A stretch of 64,000 nt of DNA from CAZCEC01 sp964497615 (GTDB lineage: Bacteria; Chloroflexota; Anaerolineae; Anaerolineales; UBA6663). Of the stretch, positions 22,372-32,039 are shown one piece after another (within the stretch, counting starts at the first letter, position 1; every line of letters starts with the position of its first letter). A program made the translations under genes and the position numbers. The notes below the pieces were generated by a model that did not search any database, was not told the DNA's origin, and saw only the letters and a list, made by a program, of their open reading frames with translations. The DNA lies in NCBI GenBank assembly GCA_964497615.1, contig CAZCEC010000032.1:6314-70313 (forward strand), written 5' to 3'.

Positions 22372-24867
22372 GTGACCGAGATAGCGTCTCTGTACGCGAT
22401 TCTGAAAGCAGATGTCAGCAATCTCCAGGCCGGGCTGAAGACCGCCCAGACGGACATTGCCAAGACTGGCCAGGCCATGAAGGACATGGGCGCGCAGACG
22501 GCGGCCAGCGCCAAACAGGCCAACGCCGGCGCGAGTGCCACGTCGGCCGCGTTCAGCCGGCTGAGCCGCGACATCCTGGGCGGCACGGCGGCCTCACTGG
22601 GCCTGACCCTGGGGATCGCCGGGGCGACGGCGGCGGTGGTCAAGTTCGGGGCCTCGTCGGTGCGCGCGGCGATGGACTTCGAGCAGACCGAGATCGCGTT
22701 CACCAACATGCTGGGCAGCGCGGAACGGGCCGGGACCTTCCTGAACGAACTGCGCGACTTTGCCGCGCGCACCCCGTTTGAGTTCACCGGGCTGACGGAC
22801 GCCAGCCGCCGGCTGATGGCGTTCGGCTTCGAGGCTGAACAGATCATCCCGATGCTGACCAACATCGGCGACGCGGTGGCGGCCATGGGCGGTAGCGCGG
22901 CCATGATCGACCGGGTGACGCTGGCGCTGGGGCAGATGCAGGCCAAGCAGAAGGTGAGCGCGCAGGAGATGCTGCAGCTCACCGAGGCCGGCATCCCGGC
23001 CTGGCGGTATCTGGCCGAGTCCATCGGAGTCTCGACCGGCGAAGTGATGAAGATGAGCGAGCGCGGGCTGATCCCGGCCGGCGAGGCGATCGACGCGATC
23101 CTGGCCGGCATGCAGCGCGACTTCGGCGGGATGATGGCCGACCAGATGGACACGGCCGCCGGCGCGGCCAGCAACTTCAGCGACCAGATCGCGCTGCTGA
23201 AGGTGAACCTGGGCTCGCTGGCGCTGCCGGCGGGCACCGACTTCCTGCAGGGCATGAACGAGCGGCTGGACGCGGTCAACAAGATCTTCCAGGCGCTGGA
23301 CCAGGGCTCGATCAGCGCGGGCAAGGCGGCGTCGCTCCTGGCGTCGCTGGGGCTGGCGGGGTTCGACGCCAGCCACGAGCTGCGCGTGCTGGAGGAGGCC
23401 GCGCTGGCCTATGACGAGGCCCAGGCGCAGGCCAACGCCCGCAGCGCGACCGCCGAGGAAGTGCTGACCAGCCTGACGCTGCGCTACGGCGACCTGACGG
23501 AAGCCAAGCTCGGCGAGCTGGACGCACAGGGGAAGCTCTCGACCGCCGAGATCGAGGCGATCCTGAACGCGCAGCGGCACGGCGAGACGGTGGACGAGCT
23601 GATCGGCCGGCTGATGGACGGGCAGGCGGCGCTGGACGCCTGGGGCCTGCGGCTGACCGGCCTGGCGGGCCACTACGAGTCGGTCAATTCGGCGATCGAC
23701 GACGGCGCGGCGGCGTCGGCCGCCTGGACGGCCAGGCTGCAGGGGCAGGCGGACGCCCTGGGCGCGGCCGGCGAGGCCAATTGGGAGTTCATCACCTCGG
23801 CGGAGCGTATCAAGGCCGAGATGGAAGACCTGGCCGTGATCGTGGACGGCCGGCTCGATTCGGCGACAGCCGATTACACGGAGCGGCAGTCTGAACTGGC
23901 GGAAGAGATCGCGGCCACCAAGGCCGAGCTGGAGAAGTACCTGGCCGTGCAGGGGCAGACGGTGACGGTGGTCAACGAGGCCACCAACAGCCAGGCCGAG
24001 TACGAACTGGCCCAGTTCCGGGCCGGCGAGGCGGCGGCTAAGCTGGCGGTGGCCCAGCAGGCGCTGGCTGAGAACACCGATCCGGAGAAGGTCCACGAGC
24101 TGACCGGCGACGTGCTGGCGGCGCAGGTGGCGTTCGAGCGGGCGGCGGAGAGCGTGAACAGCATGCACGCCGGATTGGGCGGCGTGGAGACGTTCACGGC
24201 CAACTACGGGACCAGGATCGGCGAGCTGCAGGCGCACCTGGGCGAGCTGGAAACCGCCTATGCCGAGAACGTGGCCGCGCACGAGGACATGACCAAGCGC
24301 ATCATCTTCGACATGCTGATGCAGAAGGCGGCCGAGGACGAGTTCACAGCGACCGAGCGCGACTTCCTGACCAGCATGGCCGAGCTGTGGGGGATCAAGG
24401 GCGAGGAGACGGCGCTGGCAATCTTCGGGGTGGGGTCGGCCCTGGACGCGCTGGCCGACGACAATATCGCCGGCGCCGAGCAGGCGCTGGCGGACCTGTT
24501 CACGCAGCTCGGGCTGATGCCGCCGACCGGCACGACGTGGGACTACTACTTCAACTTCCACGGGAACGTGCCCGGCCCCAGCGCGCTGGCCGGCGACCCG
24601 TCCAACAGCACTGCGCCCGTCCCGATGGCGGCCGGCGGCGACTGGATGGTGACGCGGCCGACGCTCTTCCTGGCCGGCGAGGCCGGCGTGCCGGAGCGGG
24701 CGACCTTCACGCCCATGGCAGGGGGGGGCGCTGTGGATGGCGGGGGCGGGGGAGGCACCTGGCACGGCGACGTGAACATTTACGCCAACGACCCGCACGA
24801 GGCGGCGCGGGCGGTGATCCAGGTGCTGCAGGACCGGGGGATCGTCGCCAAGAACTTGCGGAGATAA
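22372..24867 (+). CDS. Tail tape measure protein
   Basis: The 831-residue protein sets tail length and is ejected with DNA. The N-terminus 'LYAILKADVSNLQAGLKTAQTDIAK' and a tape-measure domain at residues about 90-300 ('FEQTEIAFTNMLGSAERAGTF', 'LRDFAARTPFEFTGL', 'MLQLTEAGIPAWRYLAESIG', 'GEAIDAILAGMQRDFGGMM') are characteristic. Hydrophobic Ala/Gly helices lie at about 80-100, and long coiled-coil stretches between 480 and 650. The C-terminus is Gly-rich ('AGGGAVDGGGGGG'). The start is a GTG. By the usual 0.15 nm per residue rule the tail would be about 125 nm. Confidence 0.93.
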   Translation: MTEIASLYAILKADVSNLQAGLKTAQTDIAKTGQAMKDMGAQTAASAKQANAGASATSAAFSRLSRDILGGTAASLGLTLGIAGATAAVVKFGASSVRAAMDFEQTEIAFTNMLGSAERAGTFLNELRDFAARTPFEFTGLTDASRRLMAFGFEAEQIIPMLTNIGDAVAAMGGSAAMIDRVTLALGQMQAKQKVSAQEMLQLTEAGIPAWRYLAESIGVSTGEVMKMSERGLIPAGEAIDAILAGMQRDFGGMMADQMDTAAGAASNFSDQIALLKVNLGSLALPAGTDFLQGMNERLDAVNKIFQALDQGSISAGKAASLLASLGLAGFDASHELRVLEEAALAYDEAQAQANARSATAEEVLTSLTLRYGDLTEAKLGELDAQGKLSTAEIEAILNAQRHGETVDELIGRLMDGQAALDAWGLRLTGLAGHYESVNSAIDDGAAASAAWTARLQGQADALGAAGEANWEFITSAERIKAEMEDLAVIVDGRLDSATADYTERQSELAEEIAATKAELEKYLAVQGQTVTVVNEATNSQAEYELAQFRAGEAAAKLAVAQQALAENTDPEKVHELTGDVLAAQVAFERAAESVNSMHAGLGGVETFTANYGTRIGELQAHLGELETAYAENVAAHEDMTKRIIFDMLMQKAAEDEFTATERDFLTSMAELWGIKGEETALAIFGVGSALDALADDNIAGAEQALADLFTQLGLMPPTGTTWDYYFNFHGNVPGPSALAGDPSNSTAPVPMAAGGDWMVTRPTLFLAGEAGVPERATFTPMAGGGAVDGGGGGGTWHGDVNIYANDPHEAARAVIQVLQDRGIVAKNLRR

Positions 24868-24872
24868 GGGCT

Positions 24873-26390
24873 GTGCCGGCAGCGACATACACACTGGAAG
24901 TGGACTGGGACGGCGACGGCAGCTTCGAGGGCGGCGCGGAGGACGTGAGCGCCGACTGGATGAGCGCCACGATCAGCCGCGGCTTCGCCGACCCGCTGGC
25001 GCGCATGCCGCAGGTGGGGCGGGCGGACTTCGTGCTGAAGAACGCCGGCCAGGACTACTCGCCGCCGCTCAACGCCGGCGCCCTGCCGCGCCGGCAGGTG
25101 CGGTTCACGATGGACTACGGCGGCACACCAGCCGTGCTGTTTCGCGGTTTCGTCGAGGACATCCAGCCCAGCTCGGGGCCCAGGCTGGACCGGCGGGCGG
25201 TGCTCCAGTGCGTGGATGCGCTGGCGCTGATGGATGTCGAGAGCGGCCGCATTCCCATCCTGGAGTCGGTCTATGCCGACGAGGTCATCGAAGACGTGGT
25301 GGCGGCCGTCTACACGCCGCCGGCGACTAACTACGAGCCGGGGAAGAACCGCTTCCCATTCTCGGCCGACCGCTGGACCGTCTCATCGGGCCTTACGGCC
25401 AACGGCCGCGCGCAGCCGGCCATGGAGTCAGGTACGGCCGCGCAGAAGATCCAGGACGCCTGCGCCAGCGACTGGGGCCGGTTCTTCATCAGCAAGGCCG
25501 GCGCGCCGACGTTCTTCAACCGGCACCATATGCCGCTGGACGCGAGCACCGAGCTCACGCTGAGCGACGACATGAAGCGGCTGCGGTATGGGAAGCCGGT
25601 GACCGAGGTCTACAACCTGGTCGAGGTGACCTGCTACCCGCGGTCGGTGGGCCAGGTGTACGAGGTGCTGGGCCGGATCAGCCAGGGCTTCGCGCCGCGC
25701 ATCGAGGCCGGCGCGACCGAGGTGTTTTCGCTGTCCTTCCGAGACCCGGCGACGGGCGACCCGGTGGGCGGCAAGGGCGTGCTGACGCCGGTGTCCGGCA
25801 CGGACTACACCGCGACAGACGACGAAGCCGGCGAGGGCACGGACGTGACGGCCAGCGTCTCCGCCAGCCTGACGCTCTCCGGCGACCGGGCCGAGGTCGA
25901 GCTGGAGAACACGAGCGGCGCCGCTGTCTACATCCAGACCCTGCAGGTGCGGGGGTACGCCGTGCGGGCGCGCGAGCCGGTGACGGTGCGGGCCGAGGAC
26001 TCGGCCAGCCAGACGGCCTACCAGAAGCGCCGGCTGCCCATCGACGCGCCGCTGATGAGCATGCAGGCCCAGGCCCAGCGCCTGGCCGACTACCTGCTGG
26101 ACGTGTACAAGACGCCCCGCAACGTGGTGCGGGGCGTGGAGCTGCTGGCCAACCGGAGCGCCACGTTCCTGGCGGCGGCCCGCGACCTGGAGCTGCTGGA
26201 CCGGGTGGTCATCACCGAGTCGCAGACGGGCCTGTCCGGATACGCCGCGCACGTGATGGCGATGCGGCACAACATCATCAACAAGCACCAGCACTGGCTG
26301 TCGCTCGACGTGGAGACGGCCTACCCGGTGGGGACGCCGTTCCGGCTGGACACCTCGACCCTGAACAGCGGCCACGTGCTGATCTACTGA
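24873..26390 (+). CDS. Tail tip / baseplate protein (distal tail or tail-associated)
   Basis: The 505-residue protein starts at a GTG with AAGGG upstream, six bases after the tape measure stop. The opening 'TYTLEVDWDGDGSFEGGAEDVS' and 'ADFVLKNAGQDYSP' resemble the first beta domain of tail-tip hub proteins. 'TAAQKIQDACASDWGRFFISKAGAPTFFNRHH' is like a gp27-type hub domain. The rest is beta-rich with a long linker helix. No lytic domain is visible. The order after the tape measure supports a distal tail or hub role. Confidence 0.75.
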   Translation: MPAATYTLEVDWDGDGSFEGGAEDVSADWMSATISRGFADPLARMPQVGRADFVLKNAGQDYSPPLNAGALPRRQVRFTMDYGGTPAVLFRGFVEDIQPSSGPRLDRRAVLQCVDALALMDVESGRIPILESVYADEVIEDVVAAVYTPPATNYEPGKNRFPFSADRWTVSSGLTANGRAQPAMESGTAAQKIQDACASDWGRFFISKAGAPTFFNRHHMPLDASTELTLSDDMKRLRYGKPVTEVYNLVEVTCYPRSVGQVYEVLGRISQGFAPRIEAGATEVFSLSFRDPATGDPVGGKGVLTPVSGTDYTATDDEAGEGTDVTASVSASLTLSGDRAEVELENTSGAAVYIQTLQVRGYAVRAREPVTVRAEDSASQTAYQKRRLPIDAPLMSMQAQAQRLADYLLDVYKTPRNVVRGVELLANRSATFLAAARDLELLDRVVITESQTGLSGYAAHVMAMRHNIINKHQHWLSLDVETAYPVGTPFRLDTSTLNSGHVLIY

Positions 26391-26402
26391 CAGGGACTGC
26401 CT

Positions 26403-27068
26403 ATGCCGTACAGCGCACTGCCTTCCAAAGTCTCGACCGACACGATTGACCTGGGCGACTACGACGCCATCAAGGGCAACTTCGAAGCCGGCGTGCCGGA
26501 CATCTTCACGACCAAGGGCGACCTGGCGGCGGCCACGGGGGCGGACGCCGCGGCGCGGGTGGCGGTGGGCGCGGACGACGCGACGCTGGTGGCCGACTCG
26601 GCGCAGAGCGCCGGCCTGGCCTGGCAGATCCAGCCGGCGGCGCGCGCGTACAACAACGCCGCCATCGACCCGGCCACCGGCTCGTGGGTGACGCTGACGT
26701 TCAACAGCGAGCGGTATGACACCGACGCCTGCCACTCGACCAGCTCCAACACGGGGCGGCTGACCGTGCCGGCGAACGGGGGCGGGATCTACAGCATGGG
26801 CGGGTGCGCGCAGTTCGACACGGACGGCCTGGCGGGCAACGGCGGCACGTACGGTCTGCGCGTCCTGCTCAACGGCGCCACGATCCTGGCCCAGGAGATG
26901 CGCGAGATGGCGGCCACCATCGAATTCGCGATCTGCCTGGCCACCGAGTACGCGCTCGCCGCCGCCGACTACGTGGAGCTGCAGGTGTGGACCAGCCAGG
27001 ACGTGAACGTGCTGGCCAGCGGCAACTTCTCGCCCGAGTTCTGGTTCCGCTGGGAGCGCCGAAGCTAA
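26403..27068 (+). CDS. Tail fibre-type protein with C1q/TNF-like domain
   Basis: The 221-residue protein has a short repeat frequent in phage fibres ('FTTKGDLAAATGADAAARVAVGADD', then 'AGLAWQIQP', residues about 36-80). A C-terminal jelly-roll of C1q/TNF type follows ('TLTFNSERYDTDACHS', 'RLTVPANGGGIYSMGG', 'YVELQVWTSQDVNVL', 'EFWFRWE'). Such trimeric domains bind receptors. Its stop overlaps the next start. Confidence 0.72.
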   Translation: MPYSALPSKVSTDTIDLGDYDAIKGNFEAGVPDIFTTKGDLAAATGADAAARVAVGADDATLVADSAQSAGLAWQIQPAARAYNNAAIDPATGSWVTLTFNSERYDTDACHSTSSNTGRLTVPANGGGIYSMGGCAQFDTDGLAGNGGTYGLRVLLNGATILAQEMREMAATIEFAICLATEYALAAADYVELQVWTSQDVNVLASGNFSPEFWFRWERRS

Positions 27069-28900
27069 TGCCGATCGAGATCGACGACCTGGGCGTGCGG
27101 GTCATTGGGAACAACTTCAAGGGTGTCCGGTTCTACGACGATTCGCGCAGCCTGCAGGCCGAGATTTACCTGGACGAACAGAACCGGCTGAATATCGGCA
27201 GCGCGACGCTGGTGACCGGCGGGAGCACCGAGAGCGGCGCGCCCGTGGCGCTGGCGCAGGCGGCGTTCCTGACGCTGAGCGCGCACGCCGACCTGCAGGC
27301 CGAGCGCGTGTTCTCCGCCGGCGACGGGCTGCAGGCGGCGGACGCGGGGGTGGGGGCGACCTACACCGTGTCGGTCGACTCCAGCGTCGTCCGGACCACG
27401 CGCACGCTCACGGCCGGCGCCGGACTGACCGGGGGCGGCACGCTGGCGGCTGACCGGACCTTCGACGTGGGCGCGGGCGCCGGGATCACTGTCAACGCCA
27501 ACGACGTGGCCGTGAACACGGGCGCGACGTTCACCTGGACGGCCGCGCACACGTTTCAAGCAACCGTCACGGCGCGCGATCTCGTACCGGAGAGCACCGA
27601 CACCTACGACCTGGGCAGCAGCACGAAGCTGTGGCGCAAGGGGTGGCTGAGCGAGCTGGACGCGGTGGTGTTCGCGGAGAACACCATCAGTATCGTCGGG
27701 GGGTGGCTGTTCGTGGCGATGGGGCAGGGCACGGTCGAGGAGGATGTGGACAACTCCGAGACGCAGATCGACTTCGGCGCCGGGGGGAACCTGGCGCAGA
27801 ACGACTTCGTGCTGTTCCGGGCCGCGGGCGCGGTCGAGTACATGCAGATCGGGACCAACGTCTCGGGCAACACCTGGAACGTGACCCGCAACGTGGACGG
27901 CTCGGGGGCCAACACCTGGGCGCAGGGCACTCCCTATGTGAACCTGGGCTACGACGGCGACGGCCGGATCGAGCTGAACGCCAGCGACACGCCGCGCATC
28001 AGCATCCTGCGCCAGGGCACCAGCTACAACGCGCAGACGGAGCTGGTGCGGATCGGGGATATGAACGGCGCGTTCGGGGTGGTGAGTGAGCTGTATGGGC
28101 TGGGGGTGGGGGACTACGCGGGCGGGAATTACCTGTCCTACAACACCACGGCCGGCCTGGTGATCAAGTCGGGGAGCGGGGGCATCACCTTCGACTCCGA
28201 CAGTATGCACCTGGTGTACGGAACTTCCAGCGTCTACGGGGATATTCCCGGCTCTTACATTGACTGGGGCGGTGAATCATTTGTGATGTCCGGCTATGGG
28301 ACAGACGTGGGCGGGGCCAGCACCAGCTCGCGCTTCATGAACCTGCACCTGGAGCATCCATCCTGGCCGCTAAGCATCCACCACCAGGAAATCCTGATCG
28401 ACGTGGTGGACGACACCGAGTCGGCCAGCATCAAGCTGGAAGTGGACGACGACAGCGGCCTCAGCTCAATTGTGACCATCACCGCCGACACGATTGACCT
28501 GAACGGCGCATTGGACAGCATTTCAGTCACTGGCACCATTGAAGCGACCGGCTCGATCTACAGCGACACCGACCTGCGCCCCTCCGGGACGACTGGCCGC
28601 ATCTACTGGAAGCATTACGATCTGAACGCTGGAGCCACCGCCCAACTGTGCGACGTCGCCATCCCCTACGCCTTCATCGCCATCGCCGAATACCAGAACG
28701 TCGGGCAGGTGGCGCTGTTCTTCGTGGCTGGCGGCACCACGGTCGCTTTCGAGCTGAGCGACCCCTCCGGCGTGTGGGGTGCCGCCGCTGGTGCGGGCAC
28801 CTATAACATTTATCACAACGGCACGAACTACGTGCTCCAGAACAGCCACGGCAGTCTCAACCGCAAGTTCCGCGCCATGATTCTAAGCATGAGCGGCTAG
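27068..28900 (+). CDS. Tail fibre / receptor-binding protein
   Basis: The 610-residue beta-rich protein starts at the ATG overlapping the previous stop. The N-terminus attaches to the tail; the middle has repeated Gly/Thr motifs ('RTLTAGAGLTGGGTLAADRTFDVG') and 'STDTYDLGSSTKLWRKGW', which is common in fibres and bears a low-complexity coiled pattern. The C-terminal third ('IYSDTDLRPSGTTGRIYWKHYDL', 'GTYNIYHNGTNYVLQN') is probably the receptor-binding tip. No chaperone or autoprotease motif is seen. Confidence 0.78.
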   Translation: MPIEIDDLGVRVIGNNFKGVRFYDDSRSLQAEIYLDEQNRLNIGSATLVTGGSTESGAPVALAQAAFLTLSAHADLQAERVFSAGDGLQAADAGVGATYTVSVDSSVVRTTRTLTAGAGLTGGGTLAADRTFDVGAGAGITVNANDVAVNTGATFTWTAAHTFQATVTARDLVPESTDTYDLGSSTKLWRKGWLSELDAVVFAENTISIVGGWLFVAMGQGTVEEDVDNSETQIDFGAGGNLAQNDFVLFRAAGAVEYMQIGTNVSGNTWNVTRNVDGSGANTWAQGTPYVNLGYDGDGRIELNASDTPRISILRQGTSYNAQTELVRIGDMNGAFGVVSELYGLGVGDYAGGNYLSYNTTAGLVIKSGSGGITFDSDSMHLVYGTSSVYGDIPGSYIDWGGESFVMSGYGTDVGGASTSSRFMNLHLEHPSWPLSIHHQEILIDVVDDTESASIKLEVDDDSGLSSIVTITADTIDLNGALDSISVTGTIEATGSIYSDTDLRPSGTTGRIYWKHYDLNAGATAQLCDVAIPYAFIAIAEYQNVGQVALFFVAGGTTVAFELSDPSGVWGAAAGAGTYNIYHNGTNYVLQNSHGSLNRKFRAMILSMSG

Positions 28901-28914
28901 ACAGGAGATCAATT

Positions 28915-29217
28915 ATGGGAAAACGGAGCAGCGCAAAGCCACAACAGGAAAACGCCAAGCCAGTCGCAGCAGCGGCCAAGGCGGTCCAACAGCTCGCCGG
29001 TGATCCGGGGCCGGTGGTGATGACGCTGGCGGTCAATCCGGTGACCGGCAAGGGCACGATCACGAGCAACGCGGCCAGCGAGCGCGACTGGCAGATGCTG
29101 GACGAGCTGCTGGGCGGCGCTGGCCAGTATGTGCGCAAGCGTTTGGTGGCCGCGGCCGAGGCGCGGGTGGCGGCGAAGATGAAAGGTGAGAGCGATGAGC
29201 GCAAGACTGACGGTTGA
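28915..29217 (+). CDS. Small phage protein, unknown
   Basis: The 100-residue product follows ACAGGAG. A Lys/Gln/Ala-rich N-terminus leads into 'PVVMTLAVNPVTGKGTI' and a C-terminal helix ('WQMLDELLGGAGQYVRKRLVAAAEARVAAK'). It lies between the fibre and the first hydrolase; its 3' end overlaps the latter by 23 bp. Confidence 0.6.
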   Translation: MGKRSSAKPQQENAKPVAAAAKAVQQLAGDPGPVVMTLAVNPVTGKGTITSNAASERDWQMLDELLGGAGQYVRKRLVAAAEARVAAKMKGESDERKTDG

Positions 29218-30148
29218 AGCGCCGCTGCCGGCCGGCGTGTATGAGCTTGTGGTCCCAACGCCAGAGGCCCCGCACGTCCCGCCGCCCCCGGCGCCAAAGC
29301 CGCATCCGACCGGCAAGGGCATGTACGTCTGGAACGTGGACCAGTGCGCGGGTGGCAGTCCGCAGCGGATGGCGCAGATGGCCGTGCAAGCTGGCCTGCG
29401 CCATGTGGTGCTCAAGATCGCGGACGGCTGGGACGCCTTCCCGCGCGTGCCGCGCCGCACCGGGCCGGTGCTGGACCTGGCGCCGTGGGTCTCGGCGCTG
29501 GCGGCGGCGGGGGTGGAAGTGTGGGGCTGGAGCTACGTCTATGGCGAACAGCCCGAGCGCGAGGCCGACATCGCCGCCCAACAGTGCCGGCGTTACGAGC
29601 TGGCGGGCTTTGTGATTGATGCCGAGCACGAGTACAAGGCGTGGCCTGACCGCAAGGCGCGCGGCCAGCGGTTCGTGGACCGGCTGGCGCTAAATCTCAA
29701 CGGCGGGCCCCTGGGCCTGTCGTCCTACCGTTATCCGGTCTCACACCCGGAAATCCCGTGGGACGAGTTCCTGAGCCGCTGCACGTTCCACTACCCGCAG
29801 GTCTACCCGCTGGGCGCGACCAGCCCCACGGCGTTCGGTCTGCAGCTCACCCGGAGCGTGGCGCAGCTCGTGGCGCGGCGCGACCTGCCCGTGATCCCGG
29901 TTGGTCCGGCGTGCCCGCACCCGGTCAGGGTGGCAGCCAGCTCGTCGCTGGCCAGCCTGTTCCCGGTGGTGAAGCGCTACGACGACGGCACGGTGGACGT
30001 GATGTGGCGCCCGACCGTGGCGCAGCTCGACGACCTGCACGCGACCGCCTGGCGGCTGAACCTGGCGGGGGTGAGCTGGTGGTCGTGGGAGCACGCCGAG
30101 GCCGAGGCGGCCTGGTGGCAGGCGATCACCCGGCATCAGTGGAGCTGA
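29195..30148 (+). CDS. TIM-barrel glycoside hydrolase-like protein, endolysin candidate
   Basis: The 317-residue protein has a Pro-rich linker (residues 22-40), then a barrel: 'GKGMYVWNVDQ', 'AGLRHVVLKIADGWD', 'AAGVEVWGWSYVYGEQPEREADIAAQQ', 'ELAGFVIDAEHEYKAW' (acidic DAEHE, catalytic candidates), 'GLSSYRYP' and 'CTFHYPQVY'. The layout resembles lysozyme-like barrels (GH25/DUF4015-like) that cut peptidoglycan. Position before holin-like genes supports a lysis role. AAAGGTGAG precedes the ATG at 29195. No signal peptide is present, so a holin would be needed for export. Confidence 0.65.
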   Translation: MSARLTVEAPLPAGVYELVVPTPEAPHVPPPPAPKPHPTGKGMYVWNVDQCAGGSPQRMAQMAVQAGLRHVVLKIADGWDAFPRVPRRTGPVLDLAPWVSALAAAGVEVWGWSYVYGEQPEREADIAAQQCRRYELAGFVIDAEHEYKAWPDRKARGQRFVDRLALNLNGGPLGLSSYRYPVSHPEIPWDEFLSRCTFHYPQVYPLGATSPTAFGLQLTRSVAQLVARRDLPVIPVGPACPHPVRVAASSSLASLFPVVKRYDDGTVDVMWRPTVAQLDDLHATAWRLNLAGVSWWSWEHAEAEAAWWQAITRHQWS

Positions 30149-30158
30149 CGGAGGACCA

Positions 30159-31283
30159 ATGACGACTCACATTCTGGCGCGCAGCAAGGTGGGGATCCAT
30201 CTGAACCGGCGGGGCGACGCGGACGCGACGACCATGCTGCTGCAGGCCGAGCCGGCCCTGGGCCTGGGCGTCAACATCGGCCCGCCCGGCGAGGTCTACG
30301 ACTATGGCGCCAACGCCTGGCGGCGCCAGATGGTCTGGATCGGGCGCGTGTACGAGGACGAGTTTCAGATCAAGGGCGGCAACTACCCGGCCGACCCGGT
30401 GGAGGCGGCGCGCGTGTATGCCGCCCGCTGGCTGGCGCCGTTCGTGAAGGCCAATCCGTGGTGCCGCTTCCTGACCACGCCCAACGAGCCGGTCATCCCG
30501 TCCGACGACCCCGCCGCGGCGGACAAGATGCTGTGGTTCGCGCTGTTCCTGGCCGAGCTGATCCGGGTCATCCACGTCGAGCTGCAATGCACCGCCGTCG
30601 CCGGCAACTGGAGCGTGGGCGCGCCGGACTTCTGGCTGTGGCAATACTACACGCCAGCCCTGGCCGCCATCGCCCGCTACGGCGCGATCAACAGCCGGCA
30701 CAGCTACGGGCCGCTGACCGTCTTCTACGCCCTGCGCCACCGCGAGGACAACCGGCACTTCACGGCGCTGGGCTACCCGGACCTGACGACCGCCCTCACC
30801 GAGGCCGGCTGGGAGAACCTGTCGGAGGGCGGCCAGGTCATCAACCGCGCCTGGGCGACCGACCCGCGCCGGCCGGCCAGCGAGTACGCCGACTACCTGG
30901 TGCAGCTCAACGACCACCTGCTGCAGGACCGCTACGTGCTGGGGGCGGTGGTGTTCACGCACGGCGAGCCCTGGCCGCAGCACGCGCTGAATGGGTCCGG
31001 CGTGGGGGCGCAGTTCGGCGCGCGGATGTCCACCCGGCCGCAGTTCCGGTTCACGCTGCCGGCGGCGCGGCCGGCGCTGACCAACCAGAGCGTATTCAAC
31101 GCGGTGGCGGCGGTTGGCAAGCAGGCCAACCGCAACCTGATCGCGCAGATGCCCTACGACCTGGTGGGCGCGATGGCGGGCGACCGCGGCGCGCCCTACA
31201 CTGGGCCGGCGCCGGCGGCTTGGGGACTGACGGAGGACGAGAAACGCGCCGTCGCCGAGCGGATCGGGCTCGATGGCGAATAA
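30159..31283 (+). CDS. TIM-barrel glycoside hydrolase-like protein (clan GH-A pattern)
   Basis: The 374-residue protein has 'FLTTPNEPVIP' with the Asn-Glu-Pro of clan GH-A acid/base residues (Glu about 110) and 'LTEAGWEN' (Glu about 215), resembling the strand-seven nucleophile. 'INSRHSYGPLTVF' and 'GAVVFTHGEPWPQ' fit the later barrel strands. There is no signal peptide. It is the second hydrolase in tandem before the holin-type genes, so it is a second endolysin or a virion-associated depolymerase. GGAGG precedes the ATG; the 3' end overlaps the next gene by 11 bp. Confidence 0.65.
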   Translation: MTTHILARSKVGIHLNRRGDADATTMLLQAEPALGLGVNIGPPGEVYDYGANAWRRQMVWIGRVYEDEFQIKGGNYPADPVEAARVYAARWLAPFVKANPWCRFLTTPNEPVIPSDDPAAADKMLWFALFLAELIRVIHVELQCTAVAGNWSVGAPDFWLWQYYTPALAAIARYGAINSRHSYGPLTVFYALRHREDNRHFTALGYPDLTTALTEAGWENLSEGGQVINRAWATDPRRPASEYADYLVQLNDHLLQDRYVLGAVVFTHGEPWPQHALNGSGVGAQFGARMSTRPQFRFTLPAARPALTNQSVFNAVAAVGKQANRNLIAQMPYDLVGAMAGDRGAPYTGPAPAAWGLTEDEKRAVAERIGLDGE

Positions 31284-31554
31284 CAAGCTGATGGCCAAGC
31301 TGCTGGAGCTGTCGGCCAGCGAGTGGGTGGACGAGACCACGTACCGGCGCGTGGTCCTGGAAGCCCTGGCCGACATCTACGCGCTGCTCAACGGCAACGG
31401 AGCGCCGGGCGTGATCGAGCGCGCGGCCATGCACGAACGGCGCTGGCAGGCTGTGTTCTGGATCGGCGGTCCGGTGGTCACGTTCCTGGCCCTGGCCGCG
31501 CTGAGCTTCCTGGGCGGCGTGCTGACTGGCCGGATTCAGATCTTGTTCACGTAA
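31273..31554 (+). CDS. Small membrane protein, holin-type candidate
   Basis: The 93-residue product has a soluble helical N-terminal half and one C-terminal membrane helix ('VFWIGGPVVTFLALAALSFLGGVLTG', residues about 63-88). The shape resembles haemolysin XhlA-like holin partners, which have one C-terminal span after a helical domain. It starts inside the hydrolase gene and precedes a multi-span holin gene. Confidence 0.62.
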   Translation: MANNKLMAKLLELSASEWVDETTYRRVVLEALADIYALLNGNGAPGVIERAAMHERRWQAVFWIGGPVVTFLALAALSFLGGVLTGRIQILFT

Positions 31555-31566
31555 AGGAGACGAGAC

Positions 31567-31998
31567 ATGAAGGCGTTACATATCCTATTGCAGGTGATCG
31601 ATCTGCCCGAGTGGGAGCTGGTGCTGGCGGGGCTCAAGGCCGCGGCCGGCCCGGTGCTGCTGGCGCTGGGCGTGCTGGTGGTGCTGTCGTTGGTGGATAT
31701 CCTGAGCGGCGTGGCCAGCGCCCTGCGGCGGGGCGCGTTCGTGTGGGAGCGGGTCAACGAGTTCTACGCCAAGACCATCCTGCCCAAGGTGCTGGGCTGG
31801 CTCTCACTGACGCTGCTGACTCTGGGGAGCGCGCTGGCCGTCCTGCCGCAGGAGGTCGCGGCCTGGGTGGGCGGCGGGCTGGCGGCCGTGGCCTACCTGG
31901 TGGTGCTCAACGACTTCCGGCGCAGCATCTTCGCCAACCTGCGCGAGGTGTTCGGGGACGAGCTGCCCGCGCTGGGCGGCTCGCCGGGGAGCGGGTAG
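31567..31998 (+). CDS. Phage holin-like membrane protein
   Basis: The 143-residue protein has about three membrane helices ('VLLALGVLVVLSLVDILSGV', 'VLGWLSLTLLTLGSALAVL', 'VGGGLAAVAYLVVLNDF') with a charged C-terminal tail. The 'DILSGVASALRRGAF' segment between spans and 'ANLREVFGDELP' at the end resemble the toxin-secretion/phage-lysis holin family. AAAGGAGACGAG precedes the ATG. It would permeabilise the membrane to release the hydrolases. Confidence 0.75.
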   Translation: MKALHILLQVIDLPEWELVLAGLKAAAGPVLLALGVLVVLSLVDILSGVASALRRGAFVWERVNEFYAKTILPKVLGWLSLTLLTLGSALAVLPQEVAAWVGGGLAAVAYLVVLNDFRRSIFANLREVFGDELPALGGSPGSG

Positions 31999-32039
31999 GG
32001 GGAGCCGACCAGCGCGTGGGCGCCGATCGATACAATCGG

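Noticed and set aside
22594..24894. 766-codon minus-strand open frame opposite the tape measure gene
   Set aside because: Composition (Arg, Gln, His, Leu) typical of antisense GC-rich frames; the plus strand has a clear tape measure domain.
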